Below, in pieces: positions 47,650-58,235 of a DNA stretch of 64,000 nt. The notes beneath the pieces were generated by a model. It ran no database searches and was not told the DNA's origin. It was given only the letters and a program-made list of their open reading frames with translations. The position numbers and the translations under genes were made by a program. Numbering within the stretch: the first letter of the stretch is position 1; every line of letters starts with the position of its first letter. Origin of the DNA: Trichodelitschia bisporula (lineage: Eukaryota; Ascomycota; Dothideomycetes; Phaeotrichales; Phaeotrichaceae); NCBI GenBank assembly GCA_010356995.1, contig ML996688.1, forward strand, positions 558,001-622,000. Direction: 5' to 3'.

Positions 47650-48065
47650 TACTGTAGATACCCAGTATGGCTCTGGAGGACTTCCGAGGTATGTGATTGG
47701 ATATCACTGAACCACAAAAACACCAAGACACCGTTACTGTGCACTCACAAGTAGCACACTGGCGAGGGTTTCTCTAACCCTACCACGTTCTATGATACAG
47801 ACAGGGTATGAGACGATGCGGCTGCAGGCTAAAGGAAAGCAAAGAGGATATATAAAAAGAACAGAAGTCGCAATGAAATGAAGACAGCGATGGGAAGCAC
47901 CACCGGTTTTCGTACAACAATGGCAGACATTAAGCCCCCTAGATGAAGCCATGCACAGACACGCCCAGATGTACACCCACGAGTCTTTGCCCCTAGCGTC
48001 CCAGTCATGTCCCCGTTGCGTTGATGCGTCAAACCCCACCCAGAGACATTTGTAACCCGTTCGCC
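47650..48065. other. Intergenic between convergent SLX4 and striatin genes
   Basis: 416 bp of 3' flanks; no other feature seen. Confidence 0.55.
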
Positions 48066-50736
48066 TTACCGCGCAAAAACCTTGACGACCCCATCTCCGC
48101 CGGCACCGACAACCAAGCGCCCGTCCTGGCTCCAAACGACGCTGCACACACCTTCCCCACGCATTACACGGTGCGTCGTAACCTCCTGTATGCAAACCCG
48201 TTTCTCCAGATCCCAAAATCGGATACTGGCATCATGACCAGCAGAGACGGCCTCTCTGCCATTCTTGCTGAGAGAGAGTGACGAAACTGCGGAGCCATGC
48301 GCGACCATGCTATAGGTGCATTGGCCTGAAGCGTCAGAACAATGCAAGGCGGGGATCAGGGGGTGGAACTTACCGCTGTTGGCATCAAAGAACCGGATGT
48401 ACTTGTCTTCGTGACCGCTGATTATGACACCTTCAACACCACCGCTTGCCGATGACCCCGTGGCGGCGTGCACTACGTTGTCGTCCTCGGAGAGGCTGCG
48501 CCCGCCGTCCACGCCCATTGCACCCTCCAAGCCCATGGACGTCGCAACGACGGTATTTACGCCAGTTGCAGGGGTGCCATTGTATGTTTCACCACTCGCC
48601 ATACCAATCATTTCCTCACCCGTCCGCGTATCGAAGATGAGGATGCTCGAATCGTTGAAGCTGACAACGAAGGTTTCGCCTGACGGTGAAAGGGGACTGA
48701 TGCACGTGGGTGAAGCGAACCCAGCGCGTGGGATAGAATGGATGAGGGTGTAGTGGAAAGGCGTTGCTGTTGCGACGCTTGGCTGCGGCGACGACGGGAA
48801 GTTGGACCCGGAAGTCACAGAGTGTCTCCTGCTCCCTCCAACACCCCTTTTGGAACCTGTTTGCGGCGACGAGAGTTGTGGAGGCGCACTCACGGCCCAA
48901 AGCTTGATTGTTCCGTCGGCAGATCCCGAGGCTAGAAGGACGCGATCGGCGCCACCGTATTTGCTCGAATCGGCGCCGAACACTAAGCCGCACGATGCAG
49001 GTAAGACACAGACAGCCCAGACGGCATCCGTGTGTCCATCCAGGGTTGCCTTTGGATCGACACGCCCGCGCTCCCACACGCGAACAGTCGCGTCCTGGCC
49101 GCCGGAAAATATCCAACCATCACCGGACGCGCGCCCACCAGTGGAAAAGCCGGTTGGAGGGCACGCGGCTAGCGAAGTGACAACGCCTTCGTGGCCGCGG
49201 TGCGTGAAGTAGCTTTGAATGTCAAGGTCGCTACTCACGGCGTGCTGACCGAAATTTCCGTAGCTTGCGGGAATTATCCACCGCTTGATCATTCCGTCGT
49301 CCCCAGCGGTACATATCTCGGGTTCTGAGGGACTTCCACCGCCGGTGAAGATGACGGAGCGAACGACGTCCAGGTGGCCGCGGAGTGCGAATTTGACTTT
49401 GAATTCGTTTGGATTGGATTTTGATGCCGACAAAGGAGAATCCCTCACTTCGTGCTCTTGACTTCGTCTCCGTACCATGCTCGTCGACCCCGACCCTCTC
49501 CGTCGGTGCGAACCGGGCGCAGTCCGAGGTGGGGATCGCACAGGGATGCTGTTGGCACTGGGAAAGAGATCGGTGTCAGGTCTCCGGGGAGGCAGCGCTG
49601 GTTGATTGTGCTCGCTCATTGAGTTAGTCTCGTCAAAGATGAAACCTTCAGACGAGTCCGGATGCTGTTGTCGGTTGTTCAAACCATTCTCCCTAGCTAC
49701 TTCAAAGTTGCTGTATCCGTGCGCGATGTTGTTGCCTGACTCCTCTGCAGCGGAGAAGACGGAATGCGCCTGGGACTGGGAGGTTGGAAAGGGACTGGAG
49801 AGAAGCGTCTGGGCGTGTGGGTAATGCTGTTGACCAGCTTGTTCCCTGACCATGAGCTCGGCCTGGTGAGGTTGTTGGGCAGCTTGCGCTAGGTGCATCA
49901 CATTCGGCATCACACTCGGTGGGTCCGGAACGGGTGGAGGCTGGTGGTTGGGCATCATCTGGTGGTGAAGGTTGGTCTGTTGAGCCTTCTGACGCTGCAG
50001 GAAAGCTTCCTCCATAGTCATTGGGGGATCCTGACCGATGTAGTTGGAGTTCGCCAGCGATTGTAGATTCGACTGAGGCGGCGGAGGGTGCGAGGGCGGC
50101 AAGAGCAGATAGATAACCTCGTCGAAACACTTTGTGAGATACTTGCGGGACTTGTCGATTTGAACATCTCTTTCGGCGTCTGCTGCGCCTTCAAAATCCT
50201 GGACCTTGTTGGGCGCTGGAAAGGAGTTAGCGCTGCACTGAGCGCTGAGCGCCAACCAGCAAGACTCACGTTTGGATGCGCCGACACCAAGCTCAGGCTT
50301 GAAGGCTCCTTTACCCTTGACTTCTTTCTGCAGCTCATCCTCGGCGGTAGGCTTTCCTCCAGATGCAAGTGTCTGGCTCTTCTTGCGCTCGTCTCTAAGC
50401 GCCTTTTCAAGCATCTTGATGTGCTTCTCCAGAACCTCGTTTGACCTCTTCAGCTTGATGAACTCGCCCTCATTTTTAGCGATTTTGGCTTTCATCTCGG
50501 CGCGCTCAATGTCCCACGCGTTTCTGGCTCGCTCGTGGTTGTGCCACTCGATTTGGAGGAATCGCATTACACCTTGGGTCGCACGCGAAGTCAGCTTGTC
50601 CGGGTGGACAAATTTGGCGAAGAGCCCGACATCACATACCTTGCAGAGTGTACTCTGTGGCAACTGGGCCGCCATGGTCACCGCCGACCGCTCCCCCGTT
50701 GAGGCTGTTCATGGAGGGCGACTGCTGCCACGACAT
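48066..50736 (-). CDS. Striatin homologue (PRO11/StrA type), STRIPAK scaffold
   Basis: Scaffold of the STRIPAK phosphatase-kinase complex needed in filamentous fungi for hyphal fusion and fruiting. Exons (minus): 50736-50640, 50572-50270, 50215-48374, 48325-48066; about 833 aa. The true start is MSWQQSPSMNSLNGG, whose frame continues into EYTLQ and, after a 67-nt intron, GVMRFLQIEWHNHERARNAW; a nearby ATG at 50675 lies in the wrong frame for this. Residues about 28-100 form the caveolin-binding motif and coiled coil; the middle is Pro/Gln/His rich; about 405-833 is a WD40 propeller (FALRGHLDVVRSVIF, ILASGSADGTIKLW-type blades, AVSAGHDASIRFWDLE). The second (54 nt) and third (48 nt) introns are multiples of three without stops, so they are easily missed. 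A very long G tract lies upstream. Confidence 0.93.
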
Positions 50737-50963
50737 CGGGCAGCTGGCAAGGTTTCGAAGCGCAATGAGATGTATTAGGGTCGCAACAGAGCCCTCATTC
50801 GTTTCCGGCAGTTGTTGAAGTGCAGATGGAAGTAATAGCAGAGATGAGAAGGCTATTTGTGGGGGGTCCGAGAGGAGAGTTGGGGTTGGAAGGGTCTGGA
50901 GGTCGGGGATGCTGATGATTGTACTTCCGCGCTAAACGGGGGGAGTCGCGTCGGGGTTCGCGG

Positions 50964-51019
<56 letters not shown>

Positions 51020-51740
51020 GGACAGAAGGGCCTGAGGTTTTTTGGGGAAGGCAAATGGCTCTGTGTTTTGTGGGGAGATGTGTGTAGGTACTGTAAGAGA
51101 GTTAAGAGGGTTGAAGGTTTTGTTTGCGAGTATGTGAGTTGAAGGTGTAAAGACACGCGTGAAGCGACTTTTTGGGCGGTGGCTGTGGTTAGAGCTCTGA
51201 CTACTGCGTAGCCGACAGGCCTTTTGGTCTCTGCTGCTGCTTCTGGCTGCTCTTGCCCTTTCTTCCCTTGTCACCAGTCAAGCTGAGCAACAGGTCGAGC
51301 GGCCAAGCACATGACTTTCTAGCCAATCAGAGCCTACCCCAGCATGCCAAGCGCGCATCGAATATCGTAATGGCGAACAACCACCTCTTAGAAGCAACCT
51401 TCAAAGTCGCAAAACTCGCATTGCCGCGCGTCATGGCCTTTGCATTTATTTTCTGTCTGAAGGCTGACAGAGTATGCTGCATTCTGGTCGGGACACAAAT
51501 CATCATTTTCTGCACGGTGTAACCCGCTAAAACCACTGCATTTAAGCCTGCAAGTACCTACGTATCTCATAGGCACCTCTATCATATCCTCGTCACCAAA
51601 CCCATCCCTCGTAATCCCCATCTAGCATTGCATTCAAAGCACCAAAGTATCCCGCCCTAGGCCTGTCCTTCAAACAAGTGCGACTTGCTTGGAAATACAC
51701 ATCCACAAACGCCGCACACCGTGTCCCTTGTCCGCTTGGC
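50737..51740. other. Upstream region of striatin and 3' flank of UFD1
   Basis: About 1 kb with no gene. It holds the 54-G tract listed separately. No other element is recognised. Confidence 0.55.
50965..51018. repeat. G54 homopolymer
   Basis: Fifty-four uninterrupted G on the plus strand, 229-282 bp upstream of the striatin start codon, so poly-C on that gene's sense strand. It could form G-quadruplexes or be partly an assembly artefact; its true length is uncertain. Confidence 0.9.
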
Positions 51741-52912
51741 TCATCCCTTCTTCTTTCTCAGCGTTTGCCCTTGACCTTGGAAGTGCACTGGCTCCTTTGG
51801 CGCAGACTTCTCTCCCTTCGTCGGCGGTGGGATGAGTTCGTACCCGAAGAAGAGTTTGTTGGGAGCCAGCCGTAATGGCTGAGGTCCGTTCAGCTGCCTG
51901 ATCGCTGCCGCTTGTGGGTTTGTCGAAGCACCGGCGACCGGGGTAGACGGCTTAGGCGTCGGCGCTTTGCTACCCCTCTTGGACAATTTGTTACCCTGGG
52001 TGAGGAAGTTGGATGACACAGCTTTGGCGCCAGCTGCCGGTGCTGTGGAAGACGGCGCAATGGCAGCGTAGTTGATTGCCTGAGCCATGGTACCATGCGA
52101 GTGGAGCATCCCCGCCTGGCTCGACAGCCCTCCCGTCATACTTCTCGGAGTGCTAGTCCCGCTCGTCCTCTTGGGCTCTTCGTATCCGATAGGCGCAGCA
52201 AAATCGACGCTGAGATCGGTTTCAAGCGTGCATATTGCCTTCTTGTCTGTCTCAGGCTTGACCTCCAGCACCGCTATGCTATACACGTGGTCGTTGTACG
52301 AGAACGTGAACACGTCCCCAGTCGTCAGACAGGCGAACCCCCGAAAGGCGTTTTCGAGCACCGCTTTCGGATCACTGATCTCCAGGAAGTCGGGTGATTG
52401 AGGTTGAAGCTTAATGAAGGTCCCCAGAGGCAGGTCGGTGGATTTGACTTGGAGGAGGTCGCCGGGCTCGAGGGAGAGTGTCTGCATAAGCTGGACTGAC
52501 AGTTAGGATCAGAACAAAGTTTAGGAAGAAAGAGCATACCCAGTACGGAAGATAGATTTTGCCTTCCTCTGCAATAAACTCCAGCACGCCGGCATGAGTC
52601 TGCTTCCCCTTGCCGCCGTTGATCAGCTCGAAGAGCATAGGATAGGTGATGTGCAGGCGCGTGAGCTTGTCCAGGGCGCTTGGGGGCAGAAAGACCTTGC
52701 CTCCATGGTTTGCCTCCTCGCGGTCCGGCCCGGGCATCATAACCACGGGGTAGCAGCGAAAGAACTCGTCGAACCGGCGAGGCTGGCCACCTCGACGCCC
52801 CATCATGGCAGCCTGGTATAAAGCCATGGGATCGTCCTCATCATAGAAGCCAGGGCGAAACTGGATTGCAGTTAGCGGTAGATAAGTGTAAAGCCATGTC
52901 AAGATGTACCAT
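51741..52912 (-). CDS. UFD1: Ubiquitin fusion degradation protein 1
   Basis: Cofactor of Cdc48/p97 with Npl4, extracting ubiquitinated substrates in ER-associated degradation. Exons (minus): 52912-52910, 52860-52540, 52490-51741; introns 49 and 49 nt; about 357 aa. The Ufd1 N domain follows the first codon: RRFDEFFRCYPVVM, GGKVFLPPSALDKLTRLHITYPMLFEL, EEGKIYLPYW, then LMQTLSLEPGDLLQVKSTDLP and VLENAFRGFACLTTGDVF after the second splice. The C-terminal third has low-complexity linkers and the Cdc48/Npl4-binding region, ending in a basic tail. The first exon would code only for Met: ATG directly followed by a GTACAT donor, with a CTAACTGC branch and CCAG acceptor. This start is the least certain part. 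Divergent from LIN1. Confidence 0.92.
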
Positions 52913-53449
52913 TGTGTTCTTGGATGCGGGGCAGTGTAGGGTAAAGGTCAGAGGTCAATCCTACAACGGGGGATTCTTATGCGAAGCCTCTGGCCCTCTC
53001 AGCGGCGACGGCGGAGCTTTGAAGAACGAGGATATTGCAAGAAGATATGAGAAGGCGCTCAAGAGGAATATGGTGCTGCTGCCTTGAGGTACTTTGTGGA
53101 TGTTTTGGCGGGGACTAAGTATCTCATACACTCTAGGTGAATGATAGTTCGCGGTCACAGCACCCACGGACCGAGCGGGACCCCTGTGACAGCAGGCGGA
53201 CGGAATGCGGAGTATGACGTGCCGCTTATCGTGGCCCGTGCCCAATGCATGGCCTTGGCATCCACCACTTCACAAGCGGTCGTGCTTCAGCCTGGGTGCG
53301 GCCAACTAATAACAGCGAAAGTACCTCCTCGATCGCAGCTTCGAAGCCTTTCTCGGCAGCAGATTTTACTCGGTCAGCCAGGTTCAGCATTGGATTGCTA
53401 GCATACACCCTGCCGTATCCACATTCTCCGTACTTAGCGAGCTTCAAAT
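52913..53449. promoter_or_regulatory. Divergent promoter region UFD1 / LIN1
   Basis: 537 bp between start codons. Short open frames on both strands (for example minus 53226-53576, which overlaps the LIN1 start) have no recognised domain and are not called. Confidence 0.5.
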
Positions 53450-54802
53450 ATGTCTGGACGACCATCAAAATCAGCACCGCATCCGAAACGGGCGGGCGAT
53501 GTCTTTGCCCGCACACATCTTCAGGGAACAGACGAACCCTCTGCCAAAAAGACTCGCTTCGACTACCGCAATCCATCTACCCTTGCCCCCGATGCGCCCG
53601 AAGAAGATGAAATCCTTGAACTCGATGAAATTGGCAAGGGAGCTCAGCAAACGAAGCGCAACGCTGTCAATCTGGACGGCTACGACTCAGACAGTGACAA
53701 TGACAATTTCAACGCGCGCGCGGAGGCTAGATCCAAAGCACAGTCAGGTCAAACAAAGAGTCAGGATGAGAACGACATGTTCGCCGACAGCGATGAGGGC
53801 GCCGGCGAGGATGGTGACGGTGAACAGGACAGCACGAACAAAAAGAAACGGGCCGTGCGATTCCTGGACGTCGAACAGATTGAAGGACAGGTTGCGGACA
53901 GCAAAGCCGGCGGCCACGTATCTGCGGACTTCAACGTCGAATCGAAGCGAAACGTGCTCGACTCGGATAGCGAAAGCAGCGAGAGCGGTGGTGATGAGGA
54001 GAGAGACCGCACGGAAGATGATCCAGACGCCCGTGAGCTTGGAGCTGGTGCAAAAAGGAAACATGCTCCTAAGCTTGACGCATTTAATATGAGGGCGGAG
54101 GACGAGCAGGGCAAGTTCGACGAGAGTGGAAACTTTGTTCGAAAGGCAGTAGATCCTGACTCCATCCATGACTCCTGGTTGGAGGGAGTTTCCAAAAAGG
54201 ATATAAAGCGGGCACGAGAGGCGCAGCGGCAACGTGACGAAGAACGACGGAAGCGGGACGTAGCGAATGATGCCATTCTGACCTCCGAACTACTTGCCGA
54301 TTTGATCAACCGATTACAAAAGGGGGAGGCTGTTCTGGAAGCTCTGCAGCGCCTGGCAAAGGCCAAGCAACGGCCCAAGAACAAGCGCCAGAAGAACCGA
54401 CGCCAAAACTCAAACACCATGGAAATCGATTCATCGGGTGCACCAGACGACACCACCGAGACGCGACGCCGAGAAACCGTGGAAGCCATCACCGCTGCGG
54501 CAGATCTGCTCCTCACGCGTGGGCAAACAGACATTTACGATGCTGAAAGGGAGGTCTTGGTGCGCCAATACAAGCGAGAAACCGGCGATGATTGGATCGA
54601 CAAACCTACTATCGTCGGAGACGATCCGAGTACCAGGCAATGGGAGTACAGATGGGCAGACGCGCGAGATGGCGGGGAACGGCACGGCCCATATGACGCA
54701 CAGACGATGACCGCCTGGGCCGATGCAGGATATTTCGGGGAGGGCGTAGAGTTTCGAAGCGTCGGAGGTGACGAATGGACGAGGACAGCAGACTTCCTCT
54801 GA
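53450..54802 (+). CDS. LIN1: GYF-domain U5 snRNP protein, Lin1/CD2BP2 type
   Basis: Spliceosomal protein associated with the U5 snRNP (human CD2BP2/U5-52K). Single exon, 450 aa. The N terminus is basic, then very acidic with repeated DSDSD clusters (about 70-200) typical of this family. The conserved middle has AFNMRAEDEQGKFDESGNFV and SIHDSWLEGVSKKDIKRARE. The C terminus (about 395-450) is a GYF domain: WEYRWADARDGGERHGPYDAQTMTAWADAGYF, with the GPYD core and the two aromatic residues that bind Pro-rich ligands. Nuclear. Divergent from UFD1. Confidence 0.93.
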   Translation: MSGRPSKSAPHPKRAGDVFARTHLQGTDEPSAKKTRFDYRNPSTLAPDAPEEDEILELDEIGKGAQQTKRNAVNLDGYDSDSDNDNFNARAEARSKAQSGQTKSQDENDMFADSDEGAGEDGDGEQDSTNKKKRAVRFLDVEQIEGQVADSKAGGHVSADFNVESKRNVLDSDSESSESGGDEERDRTEDDPDARELGAGAKRKHAPKLDAFNMRAEDEQGKFDESGNFVRKAVDPDSIHDSWLEGVSKKDIKRAREAQRQRDEERRKRDVANDAILTSELLADLINRLQKGEAVLEALQRLAKAKQRPKNKRQKNRRQNSNTMEIDSSGAPDDTTETRRRETVEAITAAADLLLTRGQTDIYDAEREVLVRQYKRETGDDWIDKPTIVGDDPSTRQWEYRWADARDGGERHGPYDAQTMTAWADAGYFGEGVEFRSVGGDEWTRTADFL

Positions 54803-55189
54803 ATGATGGACAGGGCACTCGGCTCCTTATTGACCTCACTGGTTCCTTGTCCCTGGCCTGAGAGCCATGTGAAGTGCCTGTCCGCATGACGAAAGTCCAG
54901 GGTATGTGGGCCAGGGAAGGAAGCAAGTTTTGTTTGCCCTGTCCTTGTCGAAATAATGCCATTAAACCACTGCTTCACCAAACTACATCACTGATACCGT
55001 ATGCGGCAACCATCGGCTTCACTCCGCGTGATGAGGCCATCGACCAGTCAACGTTGAGTATTAAAAGCATTCTAACCACATATCATTTATAGAAGCAGCG
55101 ACGAACACACAGCGCAGCCAAATAGAGCCTCCCGACCTAAAACTCGCCGTACTTTCAATATGCTCTTGCCACCACAGTTCACATTCTCA
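54803..55189. other. 3' flank of LIN1
   Basis: No feature supported. Confidence 0.45.
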
Positions 55190-55454
55190 GCTGCTGCCCG
55201 CGGACCTGGTCGCGAAAATCACGCCCCTGCCTCTGCCCTCTGTCTCCGCCTTCAAGCTCCCGCTCTCGCAATCCGACGCTGCAACCCCCGCCGCCGCCCG
55301 CGCCTTCATCGCCTCCTTTATGGACTTCCCCGCTGGCGCGCCCTTCCTAACCAACCCCGACGGCCAGTCCGGCATCTTCATCTACGACTCACGGCAACCG
55401 CTCTCGGGCCTGCAGCCCTTCGGTTTCCAAATTAAACCGAGATCAAAGTCTTGA
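55190..55454 (+). pseudogene. Unrecognised GC-rich gene fragment
   Basis: A plus-strand frame of about 88 codons with gene-like composition: QLLPADLVAKITPLP, LPLSQSDAATPAAARAFIASFM, TNPDGQSGIFIYDSRQPLSG, ending KPRSKS and a stop at 55452-55454. It follows a CTCAG that could be an acceptor, but no upstream exon or ATG was found. A different frame over the same bases also starts with ATG (55160) but has poor composition. I do not recognise the family. Probably a duplicated or leftover exon. Confidence 0.35.
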
Positions 55455-56550
55455 ATGTTGCATTCATGAAAAGGCAGATGGCATGGAAGTAGTGCAGAAG
55501 GGGAAGGCTTCCAGAAATGTCACGTGCATTCAAATCGCCGGTCCGAGAAGCCTGACGACAGACGTCATCTCCAAACAGCACAAGATTTCTTGAACATGTT
55601 TGCGCACCGTACTTTCAAGCCCCAGCTCGGGAACTCTCACTCGCTCTGACTCGGTGCCATTGAGACCACGGATTCTCAACCCTGTGGCTGCTCCCGGATG
55701 TTACAAACCAGCGGCCAGTTTGCAGGCACGTGCAGCTCAGCCTTGCGGCACCAAATATGCCAGGACAGTACCCGGAGTTTGCCTATGATGTCCATTGTTT
55801 TTCTTCGAAGTTGTGTGGGAGCTTTTGCTTGCCTTGAATTTCCATGGTTCAAACTCATCTGGTACGGCCACGTCATGGCTTTCCATGGGGAGTAGTCGTT
55901 ACGGCATGTCCGTCGGAAAATTGGCCACTTCCCCCGCAGCAACGGCGGAACCAGCCATCTCTGCTGCGGAGCTAGGTCCCTTCTAAACTGAGTTGCTGCC
56001 TGCTTTACATACGTCTTGCTCTTGCTACTTGGTGGCACGCGCCTTCCCCCGTACATACGATGGTACGTCAGCTCTTGCTACTTGATGACACGCGCCTTCC
56101 CTAAACTATAAGAGCAGGTCTTACCTGCCCAACGTCGTCGATAGCTATTGCCGCTTCAGGTTTTTCACACCCTCCTGCCTCAACACCCCTTGCTACTACA
56201 ATTTCTCAAGAACCGGCTCCTGGGAGGCCGCTCACATAAAGGTATGCCCACGTTTCTCTTCCTCTTCTCTTCTTCGCTGGCAGGCATGTCATTGGTCGCA
56301 CTATCCGCTAACAAGAAAGTGCAGGTTCTTCTGCAGGACTTTTCAGTGTCACTTCCGACAGGCGCTCCATCGGTGTGGTCCAACATTCAACAATCCTTTC
56401 GAGCATGGTAAACGATGCTTCACCCTGGGCACCCATGGGACGTGAATACGCTCTCGTGGGGGAGAACATGCGCGGAGAGCACCTGGAGCTACGACTTCAC
56501 TTCCTGCAGACCCACAAAATCGATCCGGAATAGCAAGAACTCAAAGTTTT
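55455..56550. other. Non-coding stretch between relics
   Basis: A short near-duplicate motif (GTCAGCTCTTGCTACTTGATGACACGCGCC against TTGCTCTTGCTACTTGGTGGCACGCGCC in part) occurs near 56017-56098. No gene is supported. Confidence 0.4.
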
Positions 56551-57083
56551 ATGGAAAGCAACCGACCTGAAGCCGAAGTTCAAGAAACTGTTTTGCCCAG
56601 TATGCCAACATTGCACCACGTGCATGAAGAAGATAATGGAACCGCGAACAGTCAAAGCTTTGACGTTACCCCTCACCTTCGTGGATTTGACGACGACCGA
56701 CGTCTTGTGCCATTCAATACTCCAGCAGCACTGAAGGCTAAGTTCGCGGCAAAGGGTATCAAATGCCTGGACTTCTTCTTAGACGACGATGACAGCGCGC
56801 CGTATATTGAAGAGATAAGGATTTAACTAAACCCTCAATTATCGCATGCTGACTATGAATACTAGGTGCTGGACAAGCCCCTCACGTTTGTCGCGAAGAT
56901 TAATTAGGCTAGGGGCGAGGCGTTCTACGCCGAAGTTGGGATTAATGTAACTTTTTTCTTTCTCGTCAAGGGCGGCTTCGTACACGTGTACAACGACATT
57001 GACCGGGGCGGTCTGGTGGTGTGTCTGGGTCCCAACCCAGACTTTGACAAGCTAGCAGAGGTGATTGACGAAGTCATGATTTG
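56551..57083 (+). pseudogene. Decayed gene of unknown family
   Basis: Part 1 is an open frame (56551-56826) ending in ALKAKFAAKGIKCLDFFLDDD and APYIEEIRI. Part 2 (from about 56865) reads VLDKPLTFVAKIN, a TAG, then ARGEAFYAEVGINVTFFFL, VKGGFVHVYNDIDRGGLVVCLG and PNPDFDKLAEVIDEVMI with a stop at 57081-57083. A TGCTGAC branch-like site and an ACTAG acceptor between the parts suggest an old intron. The in-frame TAG fits CAG to TAG. I recognise no family. Confidence 0.4.
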
Positions 57084-57427
57084 AGTCGGCGGTGCGAAGG
57101 CGCCACTCTCCCTTCTTGGTGTTTCTCACCAGTCAGGTATGGTTTTATGGTTTAAAGTTTGTACTTGCCGTATTTTAGTGTGTTTTTGCTTGGACCTCCA
57201 AAGTTTGTACTTGTCGTGTTTCAGTGTATGTCCTCGCCTGTACTCCTATATGGCGTACATAAAAATATGCATGAATTCGAGACTCTATGACTTGCAGCTG
57301 GCGTAAAGAGAAGAGCAAAAATCAAGGCTGCGCCCGAGGCTGAGTGGCTGAACCCTAACCCACCCCGGCCCTTGCCCGAAAAGGGGCGTCCGGCGCCGGC
57401 CCATCAATCCGTTGCCTGAGCTCCGCG

Positions 57428-58235
57428 ATGATGCCAGTAACGCTCAACAGCTCCCTCGCCGTCGACACTCGTCACGCAGCAATGGCCGCCCCCTCTGGCA
57501 CCAACGCGGCCGAGAGCAGCCCGTCAAACGCCGGCAATTCCCTGACGGGCCAAAAGTCGCCGCCGCCGGCCAGCCCCGGCGAGATTCTCACGCGTCGTCT
57601 CGTACTCTTTTCGTTCTGGGCCGTGATTCTGTTTCTTGGCCTGCCGGTATGGTAGCGCACCACGACTATCTACCGCACGCCGCTGCCGCTGCAGGAGATG
57701 TAGGACTGGGCGGATGGTAAGGTGTGTATTTTGAGAAGTGGTTGCGGGTGGAGGGCTAATATGAGGATAGGTCTGCCGCCTTACCTTTCCGTTGCGCATC
57801 GCCGTCGAGGCGCCTTTGCTCCCTCTGCAGGAGGCCTAGTAGCTCCCTCTGCAGGAGGCCTAGTAGCTCCTTCGTACCACGCAGTACGCGCTCGATAATC
57901 TTAACGAGTTTTCAGCGTATTACTTGCCGCTGCTACTATCGACGCTCGACGTCTATTACTCGCCCAACCAGATTCCGTCGTCGTCGTCGACCGTATCGCC
58001 GCTCGCAACGTATATCGCGACGGAGCTACAGACCATTTTCAACGAGGAGCAGGCTAGCCTCGCGCACTTTATAGCGTCGACGCCGTGGCACTCGAGCCAG
58101 ACAAAGTCTATAACGTCCGAGCTCGCGGCCACGCTTACGCGCCGCAAGACGCGCTCGTAAAAGTACGCGCCGAAAATCAAGCTCGCCGCCCCAAAGAATG
58201 CATTGCAATGCAGCAGCTCGACGGACTGAAGGTAA
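57428..58235 (+). pseudogene. GPI transamidase subunit PIG-S/GPI17 pseudogene, 5' part only
   Basis: An intact gene would encode a membrane subunit of the ER GPI-anchor transamidase. The first exon (57428-57721) keeps a disordered N terminus and the single membrane helix LVLFSFWAVILFLGLPVW, followed by RTTTIYR, PLPLQEM and DWADGK. A 49-nt intron (57722-57770) leads to VCRLTFPLRIAVEAP and later LLRTTQYALDNLNEFSAYY, PNQIPSSSSTVSPLATYIATELQTIFNEEQASLAHF and TRRKTRS. The frame holds but is broken by TAG where W or Q is expected (57653, 57701, four near 57839-57867) and TAA at 58158; a 24-bp tandem duplication lies at 57818-57865. Homology fades after KYAP (about 58170), well short of a full 500-600 aa protein. 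All the stops fit CpA to TpA change, as from RIP. Confidence 0.8.
57818..57865 (+). repeat. 24-bp exact tandem duplication inside the PIG-S pseudogene
   Basis: The unit starting GCTCCCTCTGCAGG and ending CCTAGTA occurs twice, back to back and identical. Confidence 0.95.

Noticed and set aside
50641-50675. ATG at 50675 as the striatin start
   Set aside because: It reads MAAQLPQSTLCK and then through an intron. The conserved EYTLQ-GVMRFLQ junction requires the other frame, starting at 50736.
53226-53576. 116-codon minus-strand frame overlapping the LIN1 start
   Set aside because: Part has helix-like sequence (ADRVKSAAEKGFEAAIEEV), but it overlaps a well-supported gene and no family is recognised.
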